A stretch of DNA of 64,000 nt. Origin: Lysobacter gummosus (GTDB lineage Bacteria > Pseudomonadota > Gammaproteobacteria > Xanthomonadales > Xanthomonadaceae). The notes under the pieces were generated by a model, which worked only from the letters and a program-made list of their open reading frames with translations, ran no database searches and was not told where the DNA came from. The translations under genes and the position numbers were made by a program. Below, one piece after another: positions 41,968 through 51,125 of the stretch. Numbering within the stretch: position 1 is the first letter of the stretch; every line of letters starts with the position of its first letter. The stretch lies in assembly GCF_001442805.1 (NCBI RefSeq), contig NZ_CP011131.1, forward strand, positions 5,084,001 to 5,148,000, read 5' to 3'.

Positions 41968-44072
41968 ACGCGATCGTGTCCAAGAGCTGGTTCTCGCGCC
42001 TGGGCAAGCACGCCGACCTGGCCCTGGTCGGCGCGGTGCTCGGCATCCTGCTGATCCTGTTCATCCCGATTCCGCCGGCGCTGCTGGACCTGCTGATCCT
42101 GGTCAACTTCGCCTTCGCCCTGTCGATCCTGCTGATGACGTTCTACGTCGCCCGGCCGGTGGACTTCTCGACCTTCCCCTCATTGCTGCTGATCGCGACC
42201 TTGTTCCGGCTCGCGCTCAACATCGCCGCGACCCGCCTGATCATGTCCGGCGCCGAGGCCGGCAACGTGATCCGCTCGATCGGCGAGTTCGTGGTGCAGG
42301 GCAATTTCGTCATCGGCCTGATCGTGTTCTTCATCCTGATCGTCGTGCAGTACGTGGTGGTCACCGCCGGCGCCCAGCGCGTGTCGGAAGTGGCCGCGCG
42401 CTTCGTGCTCGACGCCATGCCCGGGCAGCAGATGAGCATCGACGCCGACCTCAACATGGGTCTGATCGATCAGGAAGAAGCCAAGCGCCGGCGCAAGGAA
42501 CTGGAAAAGGAAGCCGGCTTCTACGGCTCGATGGACGGCGCGAGCAAGTTCGTCAAGGGCGACGCGATCGCCGGCATCGTGATCCTGCTGATCGACATCC
42601 TCGGCGGCTGGGCGGTCGGCGTGGCGCAGATGGACATGGCCTGGCACGACGCGCTGCGCACCTTCACCCTGCTGACCATCGGCGACGGCATCGTCACCCA
42701 GGTGCCGGCGCTGGTCATCTCGGTCGCCACCGGCATCATCGTGACGCGCTCGGCCTCCGACAACGAGCTCAGCGCCGAAGTCGTGCGGCAGATGGTGCGC
42801 TTTCCCAAGATCCAGCTGATGGTGGTGCTGGCGCTGATGGGCCTGCTGACCCTGCCGGGCATGCCGAAGTGGCCGCTGCTGATCCTGGCGGCGCTGGCGG
42901 TGGTGATCTTCCTGATCATCCGCCGGCAGAAACGCGAATTGCAGGAACCCGCCGAAGAAGCGCAAGACAAGACCGACGCCGCCGCGGCGAGCGCGGTGCC
43001 GCCGATCGAGATCGCCTTCGGCCCGGCGCTGGCGGCGGCGTGGCTGCCGATGCAGAGCGTGCTGACCGACCGCATCGCCTCGTTCCGCAAGCATTACTCC
43101 AAGGACATGGGCGTGATGGTGCCGGCGGTGGTGTTCCGCGACGAGCCCATGTCCGGCGCCAACGACTACCGCATTTATCTGTTCGGCGATCGCTTCGCCG
43201 AGGCCACCATTCACGCCGACATGACCCTGGCGATCCACGCCTCGGACAAGGCCGGCAAGCTCGCCGGCATCGCCACCAAGGACCCGGCCTTCGGCCTGCC
43301 GGCGGTGTGGATCGACAACGAACTGAGCGCGCAGGCGCGGCAGCTGGGCTATACGCCGGTCGATTCGGTGACGGTGCTGGTCACCCATGCGATCGAAGTG
43401 GTCAAGGCCAACATCGCCATGCTGCTGTTGCGTTCGGAAGTGATGACCTTGCTCGAAGGCGTGCGCACGCGCCAGCCGGGACTGGTCGAGGAACTGGTTC
43501 CCAACGTGCTGGCGATCAGCGACGTGCAGCACGTGCTGCAGGGCTTGCTGGAAGAAAACGTGTCGATCCGCAACATCGACCTGATCGTGGAAGTGCTGGC
43601 CGACAGCGGCCGCCACGAGAAAGACCCGGCCAAGCTGGTGGAAGTGATCCGCCGCCGCCTCGGCCACAGCATCTGCCGCGCCATCCAGGGCGACAAGGAG
43701 GCGCTGTCGGTGCTGACCCTGGACCCGGCGGTCGAGAACCGCATGCTGCAGAACCTGCTCGAAGCGCAGGACGCCAGCAACAGCTTCGTGCTCGATCCGC
43801 GCATGGCCGAGAGTTTCCTCGGCCGCCTGATCAAGCTCAACGAATCGATGATGCGCAAGAACCTGTCGCCGGCGCTGCTGTGCCGGCCGGAGATTCGCCG
43901 CGCGCTGCGCCTGTTCACGCGCCGCGTCGCGCCGCGCCTGGCGGTGCTGTCGATGAACGAAATCCCGCACTCGATCAGCCTGACTTCGTTCGGCACCGTC
44001 AGCGCCGATCTGCCGGCGGTCGAAACCGCGGCCACGGCCAACATTTTCAAACCCCTCGCCGCCACTTCCTGA
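41964..44072 (+). CDS. flhA: Flagellar/type III export gate platform FlhA
   Basis: 702 residues, full length. About eight N-terminal transmembrane helices (20-320) contain the FHIPEP-type signature region (SEVAARFVLDAMPGQQMS then IDADLNMGLIDQEEAKRRR). The cytoplasmic domain (about 345-702) forms the nonameric ring that docks export chaperones; the RDEPMSGANDYRIYLFGDR and NPVL-type hinge regions are complete. The gene appears intact and under selection, consistent with an active export machine. Confidence 0.94.
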   Translation: MNAIVSKSWFSRLGKHADLALVGAVLGILLILFIPIPPALLDLLILVNFAFALSILLMTFYVARPVDFSTFPSLLLIATLFRLALNIAATRLIMSGAEAGNVIRSIGEFVVQGNFVIGLIVFFILIVVQYVVVTAGAQRVSEVAARFVLDAMPGQQMSIDADLNMGLIDQEEAKRRRKELEKEAGFYGSMDGASKFVKGDAIAGIVILLIDILGGWAVGVAQMDMAWHDALRTFTLLTIGDGIVTQVPALVISVATGIIVTRSASDNELSAEVVRQMVRFPKIQLMVVLALMGLLTLPGMPKWPLLILAALAVVIFLIIRRQKRELQEPAEEAQDKTDAAAASAVPPIEIAFGPALAAAWLPMQSVLTDRIASFRKHYSKDMGVMVPAVVFRDEPMSGANDYRIYLFGDRFAEATIHADMTLAIHASDKAGKLAGIATKDPAFGLPAVWIDNELSAQARQLGYTPVDSVTVLVTHAIEVVKANIAMLLLRSEVMTLLEGVRTRQPGLVEELVPNVLAISDVQHVLQGLLEENVSIRNIDLIVEVLADSGRHEKDPAKLVEVIRRRLGHSICRAIQGDKEALSVLTLDPAVENRMLQNLLEAQDASNSFVLDPRMAESFLGRLIKLNESMMRKNLSPALLCRPEIRRALRLFTRRVAPRLAVLSMNEIPHSISLTSFGTVSADLPAVETAATANIFKPLAATS

Positions 44073-44085
44073 AAGGACGCAATGC

Positions 44086-44841
44086 ATGGATAACCTGATG
44101 CTCGTGGCGACCCAGTTGATCTCGCGCGAATCCCAGCGCGTGGAGGTCTCCGCCAACAACATCTCCAACGTCGCCACGCCCGGCTACAAGCGCCAGGTCG
44201 CGTTCCAGAGCGTGCTCGGCGCGGAAGCGGCGCAGCAGTTGCTGGAACAGGCGACGCAAACGCCCGCCGCTGCCCAGGCGATGAGCCGGGCGACGGACTT
44301 CTCCGCCGGCAAGCTGCAGCACACCGGCAATCCCTACGACCTCACCGTCACCGGGCCGGGCTTTCTGCAGCTGGCGACCGATCAGGGCTCGGTGTACGCG
44401 CGCACCGCCTCGCTGCACCGCGATGCCGACGGCCGTCTGCTCACCGCGCAAGGCTGGCGCCTGCAAGCGGCCGGCGGCGGCGACGTGGTCGTCTCGGGCG
44501 AGAACTGGAAGCTGGAGCGCGACGGCACCGTGGTCGATGCCGGCAATCCGGTCAGCGCGGTGCGCCTGGTCGAGTTCGAAGACCTGAGCAAGCTCATCCG
44601 CGCCGGCAGCAATTACTTCGCCGCCGCCAGCGATGCTCGCAGCAGCGAGAACCTGCCCGGCGCCGCCGGCACGCTGGCCAGCAGCGTGCAGCAAGGCTAT
44701 GTCGAGGCGGCCAACGTTTCGGTCGGCAACGACATGATCCAGATCATGGAAGCGATGCGGCGCATCGAGTCCGGACAAAAACTCGTCCATGTCTACGACG
44801 ACATGGTCGGCACCGCACTGCAACGCCTGGGGGGCATGTAA
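44086..44841 (+). CDS. flgF: Flagellar proximal rod protein FlgF
   Basis: 251 residues. N-terminal rod signature SANNISNVATPGYKRQ, the central TGPGFLQLATDQGSVYARTAS domain, and the C-terminal coil SVQQGYVEAANVSVGNDMIQ that ends flagellar basal rod proteins. AAAGGA lies 8 nt upstream of the start. FlgF versus FlgG is decided by gene order and by the clearer FlgG next door. Confidence 0.85.
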   Translation: MDNLMLVATQLISRESQRVEVSANNISNVATPGYKRQVAFQSVLGAEAAQQLLEQATQTPAAAQAMSRATDFSAGKLQHTGNPYDLTVTGPGFLQLATDQGSVYARTASLHRDADGRLLTAQGWRLQAAGGGDVVVSGENWKLERDGTVVDAGNPVSAVRLVEFEDLSKLIRAGSNYFAAASDARSSENLPGAAGTLASSVQQGYVEAANVSVGNDMIQIMEAMRRIESGQKLVHVYDDMVGTALQRLGGM

Positions 44842-44844
44842 GCA

Positions 44845-45618
44845 ATGAACGGAATCTTCTATATCGGCGCGACCGGTCTGGACGCGCAGGGCAAGGCGGT
44901 GGAAACCGTCGCCAACAACGTCGCCAACATCAACACCGCCGCCTACAAGCGCGGCACGGTGTCGTTCTCGGAATTGCTCAGCAACGATCCGTCGAGCGCC
45001 GGTGCGGTGCCTGGCGATGCGGCGCAGCGCGTGGCCGCCGGCGTGATGGCCAATCCGACCCTGCACGTGTTCACCCAGGGCGAACTGCGCCCGACCGGCA
45101 ACACGCTCGACATCGCCATCCAGGGCGAAGGCTTCCTGGAACTGGCCGCCGCCGACGGCCAGACCACGCTGTGGCGCGGCGGCACTTTGCGCATCGGCAG
45201 CGACGGTTATCTGGCCGCCGCCAACGGCACGCCGCTGGCGGCGATGATCTCGGTGCCGGCCGATGCCGAGGGCGTGCAGATTTCCAAGACCGGCCAGGTC
45301 ATGGCGACCATTCGCAACGAACGCACGCCGGTGGAAATCGGCCAGCTCGACCTGGTGATCCCGGCCGATCTGCAGCGCATGGAATCGCTCGGCGACGGCT
45401 TGTACCAGTTGCCCGACGATCAGCTGTCGGTGACCCGCGCCACGCCCGGCGAGGACAAGGCCGGGCAACTGGTACAGGGCTTCAGCGAAGCGTCCAACAT
45501 CAAGCTCGCCGATGAAATGGTCAGCCTGATGATCTATCAGCGCGCCTACGCCTCCAACGCCCGGCTGGTGCAGATCGGCGATGAGCTGATGGGCATCGCC
45601 AACGGACTCAAGCGCTGA
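44845..45618 (+). CDS. flgG: Flagellar distal rod protein FlgG
   Basis: 257 residues. N-terminal NNVANINTAAYKRGTVSFSE, central IQGEGFLELAAADGQTTLWR and C-terminal LVQGFSEASNIKLADEMV plus MIYQRAYASNARLV match FlgG. Builds the drive-shaft of the basal body in the periplasm. Three bases separate it from flgF. Confidence 0.9.
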   Translation: MNGIFYIGATGLDAQGKAVETVANNVANINTAAYKRGTVSFSELLSNDPSSAGAVPGDAAQRVAAGVMANPTLHVFTQGELRPTGNTLDIAIQGEGFLELAAADGQTTLWRGGTLRIGSDGYLAAANGTPLAAMISVPADAEGVQISKTGQVMATIRNERTPVEIGQLDLVIPADLQRMESLGDGLYQLPDDQLSVTRATPGEDKAGQLVQGFSEASNIKLADEMVSLMIYQRAYASNARLVQIGDELMGIANGLKR

Positions 45619-45620
45619 AC

Positions 45621-46211
45621 ATGATCGCTTCGACGCCCGCTCCGGTTTCGGCTCGCATGCGCTTGCGTGCGCTCGCGTGCGCGGCGCTGATGGCGCTGGC
45701 TTCGCCGCTGGCCGCTTCGGCCGCGGTGAAAGTCAGCAGCGCGGTCGCCGGCCCGGCCTCGGCCGACAGCACGCCTGAAGAAATCCACGATCACGCCGCC
45801 GTCGCCGAGCGCGCCTGCCTGCGCGTGCTGCGTCCGGTCGCGCGCGGGCAAGCACTGCGCGCCGCCGACGTGCGCTTTGATCGCTGCGGTGCCGACACGC
45901 TCGTGCAACGCGCGCACTACGACCGCGATTCCGGCCTGGTGCGCGCGCCGGTCGATCTCGCCGCTGGCGATGCCATCGCGCCGGTCGCGGAGAGCCTGTT
46001 CGCCGACGTGCGCCAGGGCGACAAACTCGCGCTCATCTACCGCGACGGCCCCATCGCAATATCGCGCAACGGCGTCGCCGCGCGCGACGCCAAGGCCGGC
46101 GCGCCGGTGCGCGTGGCGATGGGCGACGGCGCCATCGTTACCGCGCCGGTCTCGCCGCCGCCTCCGTCTTCGTCCACTCCGTCTTCATCCCTCGCAGGGG
46201 AAACGCCATGA
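45621..46211 (+). CDS. flgA: P-ring assembly chaperone FlgA
   Basis: 196 residues. Signal peptide (ALMALASPLAASAA), a short linker, then an SAF-like domain (LRPVARGQALRAADVRF, VDLAAGDAIAPVAESLF) and a C-terminal beta strand set (DKLALIYRDGPIAISRNGVA). FlgA helps assemble FlgI into the P-ring. The C-terminus is a Pro/Ser tail (PPPPSSSTPSSS) not normally seen. Overlaps flgH by 4 nt. Confidence 0.82.
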   Translation: MIASTPAPVSARMRLRALACAALMALASPLAASAAVKVSSAVAGPASADSTPEEIHDHAAVAERACLRVLRPVARGQALRAADVRFDRCGADTLVQRAHYDRDSGLVRAPVDLAAGDAIAPVAESLFADVRQGDKLALIYRDGPIAISRNGVAARDAKAGAPVRVAMGDGAIVTAPVSPPPPSSSTPSSSLAGETP

Positions 46212-46822
46212 TCCGCCCCACCCGCCCGCCGCGCGCGCGCATGCCGCTGGCCGGCCTGCTGCTCGCCGGGCTGACCGCGCTGAGCGCGCTCGCGCCCGCC
46301 GCCGCGGCCGATCTGTATCGCGAAGAATCGTTCCAGGCCTTGACCTCCGATCGGCGGGCTCAGCGGGTCGGCGATCTGATCACCATCCTGGTCTACGAAA
46401 ACTCCAGCGCGCGCAACACCGCCGACACCACCACCAAGACCAACGTCGGCATCGGCGGCAACATCAAGACGCTCGGCGACACCAGTTCCGACTTCACCGT
46501 CGGCCTGGGCGACAACTACGGCGGCCGCGGCCAGATACAGCGCAGCGGCAATCTGCTCGCGCAGATCAGCGCCACCGTCACCGGCACCTATCCGAACGGC
46601 GATCTGGCGATCTCCGGCGAGCAGCGCATCAACGTCAACGGCGAGAAGACCCAGATCCGCCTCAGCGGCAAGATCCGTCCGGTCGATATCGCCCAGAACA
46701 ACACCATCCTGTCGAGCCGCATCGCCGACGCCAGGATCGACTACACCGGGGACGGCTACATCACCGATCGCACGCGCCCCGGCCTGATTCCGAAAATTCT
46801 CGCCTGGTTGGGGCTGTGGTGA
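46208..46822 (+). CDS. flgH: L-ring protein FlgH, lacking the lipidation cysteine
   Basis: 204 residues. FlgH core: VGDLITILVYENSSARN, LLAQISATVTGTYPNGDLAI and GEQRINVNGEKTQIRLSG, ending near ILAWLGLW. Normal FlgH is an outer-membrane lipoprotein with a lipobox Cys after the signal peptide; here the signal peptide ends in PAAAADLYREE and the whole protein has no cysteine. So it is secreted as a soluble periplasmic or non-lipidated ring protein. Its TGA overlaps flgI ATG by one base. Confidence 0.9.
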   Translation: MIRPTRPPRARMPLAGLLLAGLTALSALAPAAAADLYREESFQALTSDRRAQRVGDLITILVYENSSARNTADTTTKTNVGIGGNIKTLGDTSSDFTVGLGDNYGGRGQIQRSGNLLAQISATVTGTYPNGDLAISGEQRINVNGEKTQIRLSGKIRPVDIAQNNTILSSRIADARIDYTGDGYITDRTRPGLIPKILAWLGLW

Positions 46823-47961
46823 TGTCCATGCGTTGCTTACTCGCCCTGTGCGTCGGCGCCGCCGTGTGTTTCGGCGCGATCGACAGCGCTCGCGCCGCCG
46901 AAACCGCGTCCGGTTCGGTGCGGCTCAAAGACCTCGGCCGTTTTCTCGGCCGCCGCGACAACATGCTGGTCGGTTACGGCATCGTCACCGGCCTGTCCGG
47001 TTCCGGCGACGCGCCGCGCAACCAGGCCACGCGCCAGGCCATGCAGAACCTGCTCTCGCAGTTCGACCTGGTGGTGCCGGTGGAACAGATCCAGAGCCGC
47101 AACGTGGCGATGGTGATGATCACCGCGACCCTGCCGGCCACCGCCAACGTCGGCGACAAGATCGACGTCAACGTGACCTCCACGGGCGATGCGCGCAGCA
47201 TCGCCGGCGGCACCTTGATCATGAGCCCGCTGCGCGGCCCGGACAAGCGCGTGTACGCACTGGCCCAGGGTCCGGTCACCGTCGGCGGCTTCCGCTTCGA
47301 CGGCAACGGCAATCTGCGCCAGAAGAACCATCCCACCGTCGGCGTTGTATCCGAAGGCGGCACCGTGGAAGTTCCGGTGCGCGCCGAGTTGGTCGCCGAC
47401 AACGGCCATCTGGACTACATCCTCAAGAACGCCGACGCGGTCACCTCCGAGCGCATCGCCGCGCGTATCAACGAATCGATGGGCTCGGGCGCGGCGACCT
47501 CGCTGGACCCGGAAACCGTGCGCATCCGCGCGCCGCAGAACCCGGGCCGGCTCAACGCCTTCGTCGCCTTCATCGAAGGGCTGTCGGTGATTCCGGACGT
47601 GGCTTCGCGGGTGATCATCAACGAGCGCACCGGCACCATCGCCGCCGGCGGCGATACCCGCATCTCGCCGATCACCATCTCTCACGGCGATCTGCGCGTG
47701 TCCATCGACACCGAGTACACCGCTTCGCAGCCGAACTTCATCGGCATCGCCGACGACTCGGTGCGCAGCCTGATCGTCGGCAACAGCCGCCTGGGCGTCG
47801 AGGAAGGCGACCAGCACGTGGCCATGTCCTACAAGCAGACCACCGTGGCCGAACTGGTCGCCAGTCTGGCCAAGGCGCGGGTCAACACCCGCGATGTGAT
47901 TTCCATTCTTCAAGCGATCAAGGCCGCCGGCGCGTTGCACGCCGACCTGGTCGTCCAATAA
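46822..47961 (+). CDS. flgI: P-ring protein FlgI
   Basis: 379 residues with a signal peptide (cleavage after SARA). FlgI motifs: VRLKDLGRFLGRRDNMLVGY, GIVTGLSGSGD, ATLPATANVGDKIDV, GGTLIMSPLRG and the C-terminal VAELVASLAKARVNTRDVIS. Forms the peptidoglycan-level ring around the rod. Full length, next to flgH as usual. Confidence 0.93.
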   Translation: MSMRCLLALCVGAAVCFGAIDSARAAETASGSVRLKDLGRFLGRRDNMLVGYGIVTGLSGSGDAPRNQATRQAMQNLLSQFDLVVPVEQIQSRNVAMVMITATLPATANVGDKIDVNVTSTGDARSIAGGTLIMSPLRGPDKRVYALAQGPVTVGGFRFDGNGNLRQKNHPTVGVVSEGGTVEVPVRAELVADNGHLDYILKNADAVTSERIAARINESMGSGAATSLDPETVRIRAPQNPGRLNAFVAFIEGLSVIPDVASRVIINERTGTIAAGGDTRISPITISHGDLRVSIDTEYTASQPNFIGIADDSVRSLIVGNSRLGVEEGDQHVAMSYKQTTVAELVASLAKARVNTRDVISILQAIKAAGALHADLVVQ

Positions 47962-47990
47962 CCGCCGCACCGCACTCAGGGGAAAGCACC

Positions 47991-48356
47991 ATGACATCGC
48001 CGGTCATCGAAGCGATCGTAAGCAAGGCCCTGGACGGCCTGCATCTGCGCGAAATCGCCACCGCCCACAACGTCGCCAACGCCTCCTCGCCCGGCTTCGT
48101 GCCGGTGCGGGTGAGCTTCGAGGGCGAACTGCAACGCCTGGCCGCGGCCACCGCCGATCTGGCGCCGGAACTGCGCGCGGCCGAGTTGTCCTCGCTGCAG
48201 CCCGGCATCGCCGCGGCGACCGATCCGTCCGAGCGCAGCGTCAAGATCGATCAGGAAATCGCCATCGCCTCGGAAACTTCCGCGCGCTACGCCATGCTGA
48301 TCGGCATGCTCAACCGCAGCCTGCAGATGCAGCAGCTGGCGATCCGGGGGAGCTGA
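47991..48356 (+). CDS. flgB: Flagellar proximal rod protein FlgB
   Basis: 121 residues, slightly shorter than common FlgB (about 135). N-terminal ATAHNVANASSPGFVPVRVS and C-terminal EIAIASETSARYAMLIGMLN match the rod family. AGGGGAAAG precedes the start. Followed after 2 bp by flgC. Confidence 0.85.
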   Translation: MTSPVIEAIVSKALDGLHLREIATAHNVANASSPGFVPVRVSFEGELQRLAAATADLAPELRAAELSSLQPGIAAATDPSERSVKIDQEIAIASETSARYAMLIGMLNRSLQMQQLAIRGS

Positions 48357-48358
48357 GC

Positions 48359-48820
48359 ATGAGCGACTCATTGTTCGCCATCGCCCGCTCGGGCATGGAC
48401 GTGGAACGCCTGCGCATGGAAGTGGTCGCGCAGAACCTGGCCAACGCCGGCGCCGTGCGCGGTCCCAACGGCGAGAACTACCAGCCGATGCGGTTGATCT
48501 CCGGCCCGGGTTCGGCGCCGTCGTTCCAGCAGGTACTGGGCCAGTCGGCGCAGACTTATTCGCTGCACGCGCCGGGCGATCTGAGCGGCACCCGCAGCTA
48601 CGGCGTGCAGGCCACCGCCGCGCCGCCCCGGATCGTCCACGACCCGGCCAATCCCATGGCCGACAAGGACGGCAACGTCGCCTACCCCGGCGTCGATCAT
48701 GCCGGCGAGATGGCGCTGATGGTGCAGACCCAGCGCGTCTACGAGGCCAACGTCGTCATGTACAACTCCGCGCGCTCGATGTACATGCGCGCGATGGATA
48801 TCGGAGGCAACAACCCATGA
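48359..48820 (+). CDS. flgC: Flagellar proximal rod protein FlgC
   Basis: 153 residues. VERLRMEVVAQNLANAGA at the N-terminus, the NPMADKDGNVAYPGVDHAGE signature and the C-terminal MVQTQRVYEANVVMYNSARS coil identify FlgC. Overlaps fliE by 4 nt. Confidence 0.9.
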   Translation: MSDSLFAIARSGMDVERLRMEVVAQNLANAGAVRGPNGENYQPMRLISGPGSAPSFQQVLGQSAQTYSLHAPGDLSGTRSYGVQATAAPPRIVHDPANPMADKDGNVAYPGVDHAGEMALMVQTQRVYEANVVMYNSARSMYMRAMDIGGNNP

Positions 48821-49128
48821 GCATCGACGCACTCGCCGCATTGATGTCGGCGCAATCGGCCGGCGCCGTCGCGCCGTCGCTGGCGCCCGCGACCGCCGCC
48901 CCGCCCGCGCAGAGCTTCGGCTCGATGCTGCTGGCCAACGTGATGCACGCCGACAACTCGGTGCAGGCCGCCGAGAAAGCGGTCGAAAGCTTCGCGCTCG
49001 ATGGCCGCACGCCGCCGCATCAGGTCATGATCGCGCTGGAAGAAGCGCGCATGTCCCTGCATTACGCCCTCCAGGTCCGCAACCGGCTGGTCGAGGGTTA
49101 CCAAGAACTGATGCGCATGCAGCTCTGA
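48817..49128 (+). CDS. fliE: Flagellar hook-basal body adaptor FliE
   Basis: 103 residues. C-terminal helices VEKAVESFAL-like segment (AAEKAVESFALDG), MIALEEARMSLHYALQVRNR and LVEGYQELMRMQL are typical of FliE, which joins the MS-ring to the rod. Ala/Pro-rich N-terminus. One base separates it from fliF. Confidence 0.9.
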   Translation: MSIDALAALMSAQSAGAVAPSLAPATAAPPAQSFGSMLLANVMHADNSVQAAEKAVESFALDGRTPPHQVMIALEEARMSLHYALQVRNRLVEGYQELMRMQL

Positions 49129-49129
49129 C

Positions 49130-50617
49130 ATGAACGCCGAAACCGCACCCTCGGGCTGGATCTCCCGTCTCAGCGCCGATTCGCGCGGCCGCCAGATCGC
49201 CATCGCGATCGGGCTGTCGCTGCTGTTCTTCGCCCTGCTGCTCGGCGGTTATCTGCTGCTGCGGCCGCATTACATCGTGCTGTTCCGCGACCTCAAGCCG
49301 CAGGATGCCGCGGCGGTGGTCAAGGAACTGGAAAAGGAAAAGATTCCCTACCGCTACGACGAAGCCAGCAACGCCATCCTGGTGCCGGAAGGCGAATCCA
49401 AGGCCGCGCGCATCAAGCTGGGCAGCGGCGATCTGCGCCTGCAGGACGTGGTCGGGCTGGAGCTGTTCAAGGACTCCGACCTGGGCCTGACCGAATTCGC
49501 GCAGAAGGTGAACTACCAGCGCGCCTTGCAGGGCGAAGTCGCGCGCACGCTGATGTCGCTGGAAGAAGTGGACATGGCGCGGGTGCACCTGACCTTGCCG
49601 GAGTCGTCGATCTTCCGCCGCGAGCAGGTCAAGCCCAAGGCGTCGGTGACGATCTTCCCCAAGGGCAAGGACGCGCTCGGCGAAGACAGCATCCGCGGCA
49701 TCCAGAAGCTGGTCGCCGCCTCGGTGCCGGGCATGACCCCGGCCGACGTGATCGTGCTCGACCAGCGCGGCGCCGCCGCCACCGCGGACGAAACCGGCGA
49801 GGTGTCCGACCCGAAGTTCGCGCTCAAGCAGTCGATCGAGCGCAGCTACGAGAAGAAGATATCCGAACAGCTCGCGCGCGTGCTGCGCGAAGGCAGCGCC
49901 AACGTCAGCGTCAACGCCGACATCAACTTCGACCAGATCCAGACCACGCGCGAAACCGGCACCGCGCCGGCGCCGGCCGCCGAAGCCGGATCGCGCGCGC
50001 TGCCGCCGTTGCCCGCGGTGGCCGGCGGCAACGCCGCGCCGGCCGCGTCCGATCCCTTGCCGCCACTGCCGGGCATCGCCATCGGCGCGCCGGCGGCGGC
50101 ACCGGTCAAGACCAACCGCGTGCTCGAACAGATCGTCTCCGCACCGGGCACGGTCCGCCGCCTCAGCGTCGGCATCGTGCTCGACCGCGAGCAGCCGCCG
50201 GCGGTGATGGCCAAGATCGAGTCGCTGGTCGCGGCCACGATCGGCCTGGACAGCAAGCGCGGCGACGTGATCTCCACGGTGGTGCGCGATCCGGCGCTGC
50301 CGATCGCGGCGGCGTTGCCGCCGGCCGGCTCGCTCGCCGGCGATTCGCCCGCCGTCGCCGATCGCGCCGCGCCGCCGTCGCGTCCGCGGACCGCCGCCAG
50401 CAACGCGGGCTGGACCGGTTTCAACCTGGGCAGCGCGGTGCTGATCGCCGTGGCCGCCGCGCTGCTGCTGATCGGTTGGCTGGCCCTGCGCGCGCTGCGC
50501 GGCAACGCCCGCCGCGAACGGCGTTCACTCACCCAGCAAGAGCGCCAGCAATTCGCCGCGCGCTTGAGGCTGCTGCTGGAAGCACAGGGGAATGCGCATG
50601 CCAAGTCCGAAGCCTGA
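49130..50617 (+). CDS. fliF: MS-ring protein FliF with a short cytoplasmic tail
   Basis: 495 residues. First transmembrane helix about 24-46, YscJ/FliF ring-building domain about 48-220 (VLFRDLKPQDAAAVVKEL, VARTLMSLEEVDMARVHLTL), the collar domain, and a second transmembrane helix about 434-455. The cytoplasmic tail has only about 40 residues, shorter than the roughly 80 or more in Salmonella that clasp FliG. The next gene encodes a very short FliG-like protein, so the two shortenings may be matched. Confidence 0.9.
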   Translation: MNAETAPSGWISRLSADSRGRQIAIAIGLSLLFFALLLGGYLLLRPHYIVLFRDLKPQDAAAVVKELEKEKIPYRYDEASNAILVPEGESKAARIKLGSGDLRLQDVVGLELFKDSDLGLTEFAQKVNYQRALQGEVARTLMSLEEVDMARVHLTLPESSIFRREQVKPKASVTIFPKGKDALGEDSIRGIQKLVAASVPGMTPADVIVLDQRGAAATADETGEVSDPKFALKQSIERSYEKKISEQLARVLREGSANVSVNADINFDQIQTTRETGTAPAPAAEAGSRALPPLPAVAGGNAAPAASDPLPPLPGIAIGAPAAAPVKTNRVLEQIVSAPGTVRRLSVGIVLDREQPPAVMAKIESLVAATIGLDSKRGDVISTVVRDPALPIAAALPPAGSLAGDSPAVADRAAPPSRPRTAASNAGWTGFNLGSAVLIAVAAALLLIGWLALRALRGNARRERRSLTQQERQQFAARLRLLLEAQGNAHAKSEA

Positions 50618-51125
50618 GCGCGAGTTGCGCCGCGCGATCAGCCAGCTGAGCCAGTACTCGATCGAAGACATCGAGGCGATCTGGTCGCAACTCGATCCGC
50701 GCGAGCAGGAACAACTGCGGCCGATGCTGGCGCAAGCCAGCGAACTGCTGCCGGGCACGCAACTGCCGGGCCTGCAGCCGGCGGCGCCGGCGGCGGCGCA
50801 GAACGATCCGCTTGAGCGCGTACCGGCGGGCATGGCGGTCTACCTCGGCCGCCTGCCCGAAGCAGTCGCCGCGAGCGTGCTGTCCAGCTTCGAGCCGGCC
50901 GCGCGCGAATCGCTGCTGGCGGCGCTGCCGGACAAGGCCGCGCGCGAACCGCTGCGCGCATCGGCGTGCAATATTTCGCTGATGCCGGCGGCGCGGCGCG
51001 CCCTGCACGCGGCGGCGGTCGCCGCATCGCGTGAGGTCGAACTCAGCGTGGTCGAAACTCCCGCGCCGGCCGTCGTGCCGCGTCGCGGTCTGGCCGGCTT
51101 GCTGCGCCGGAGCCCGCGCGCATGA
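50598..51125 (+). CDS. FliG-position protein, truncated (no motor domain)
   Basis: 175 residues against about 330 for FliG. It sits between fliF and fliH, where fliG belongs, overlaps fliF by 20 nt and fliH by 4 nt. Helical segments (LRRAISQLSQYSIEDIEAIW, VYLGRLPEAVAASVLSSFEP) are compatible with FliG N-terminal/ARM helices. The C-terminal domain with the conserved charged torque helix and the EHPQ-type middle motif is missing. AGGGG 7 nt upstream supports 50598 over 50592. Assignment rests mainly on position; it could be an unrelated adaptor. Confidence 0.65.
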   Translation: MPSPKPERELRRAISQLSQYSIEDIEAIWSQLDPREQEQLRPMLAQASELLPGTQLPGLQPAAPAAAQNDPLERVPAGMAVYLGRLPEAVAASVLSSFEPAARESLLAALPDKAAREPLRASACNISLMPAARRALHAAAVAASREVELSVVETPAPAVVPRRGLAGLLRRSPRA

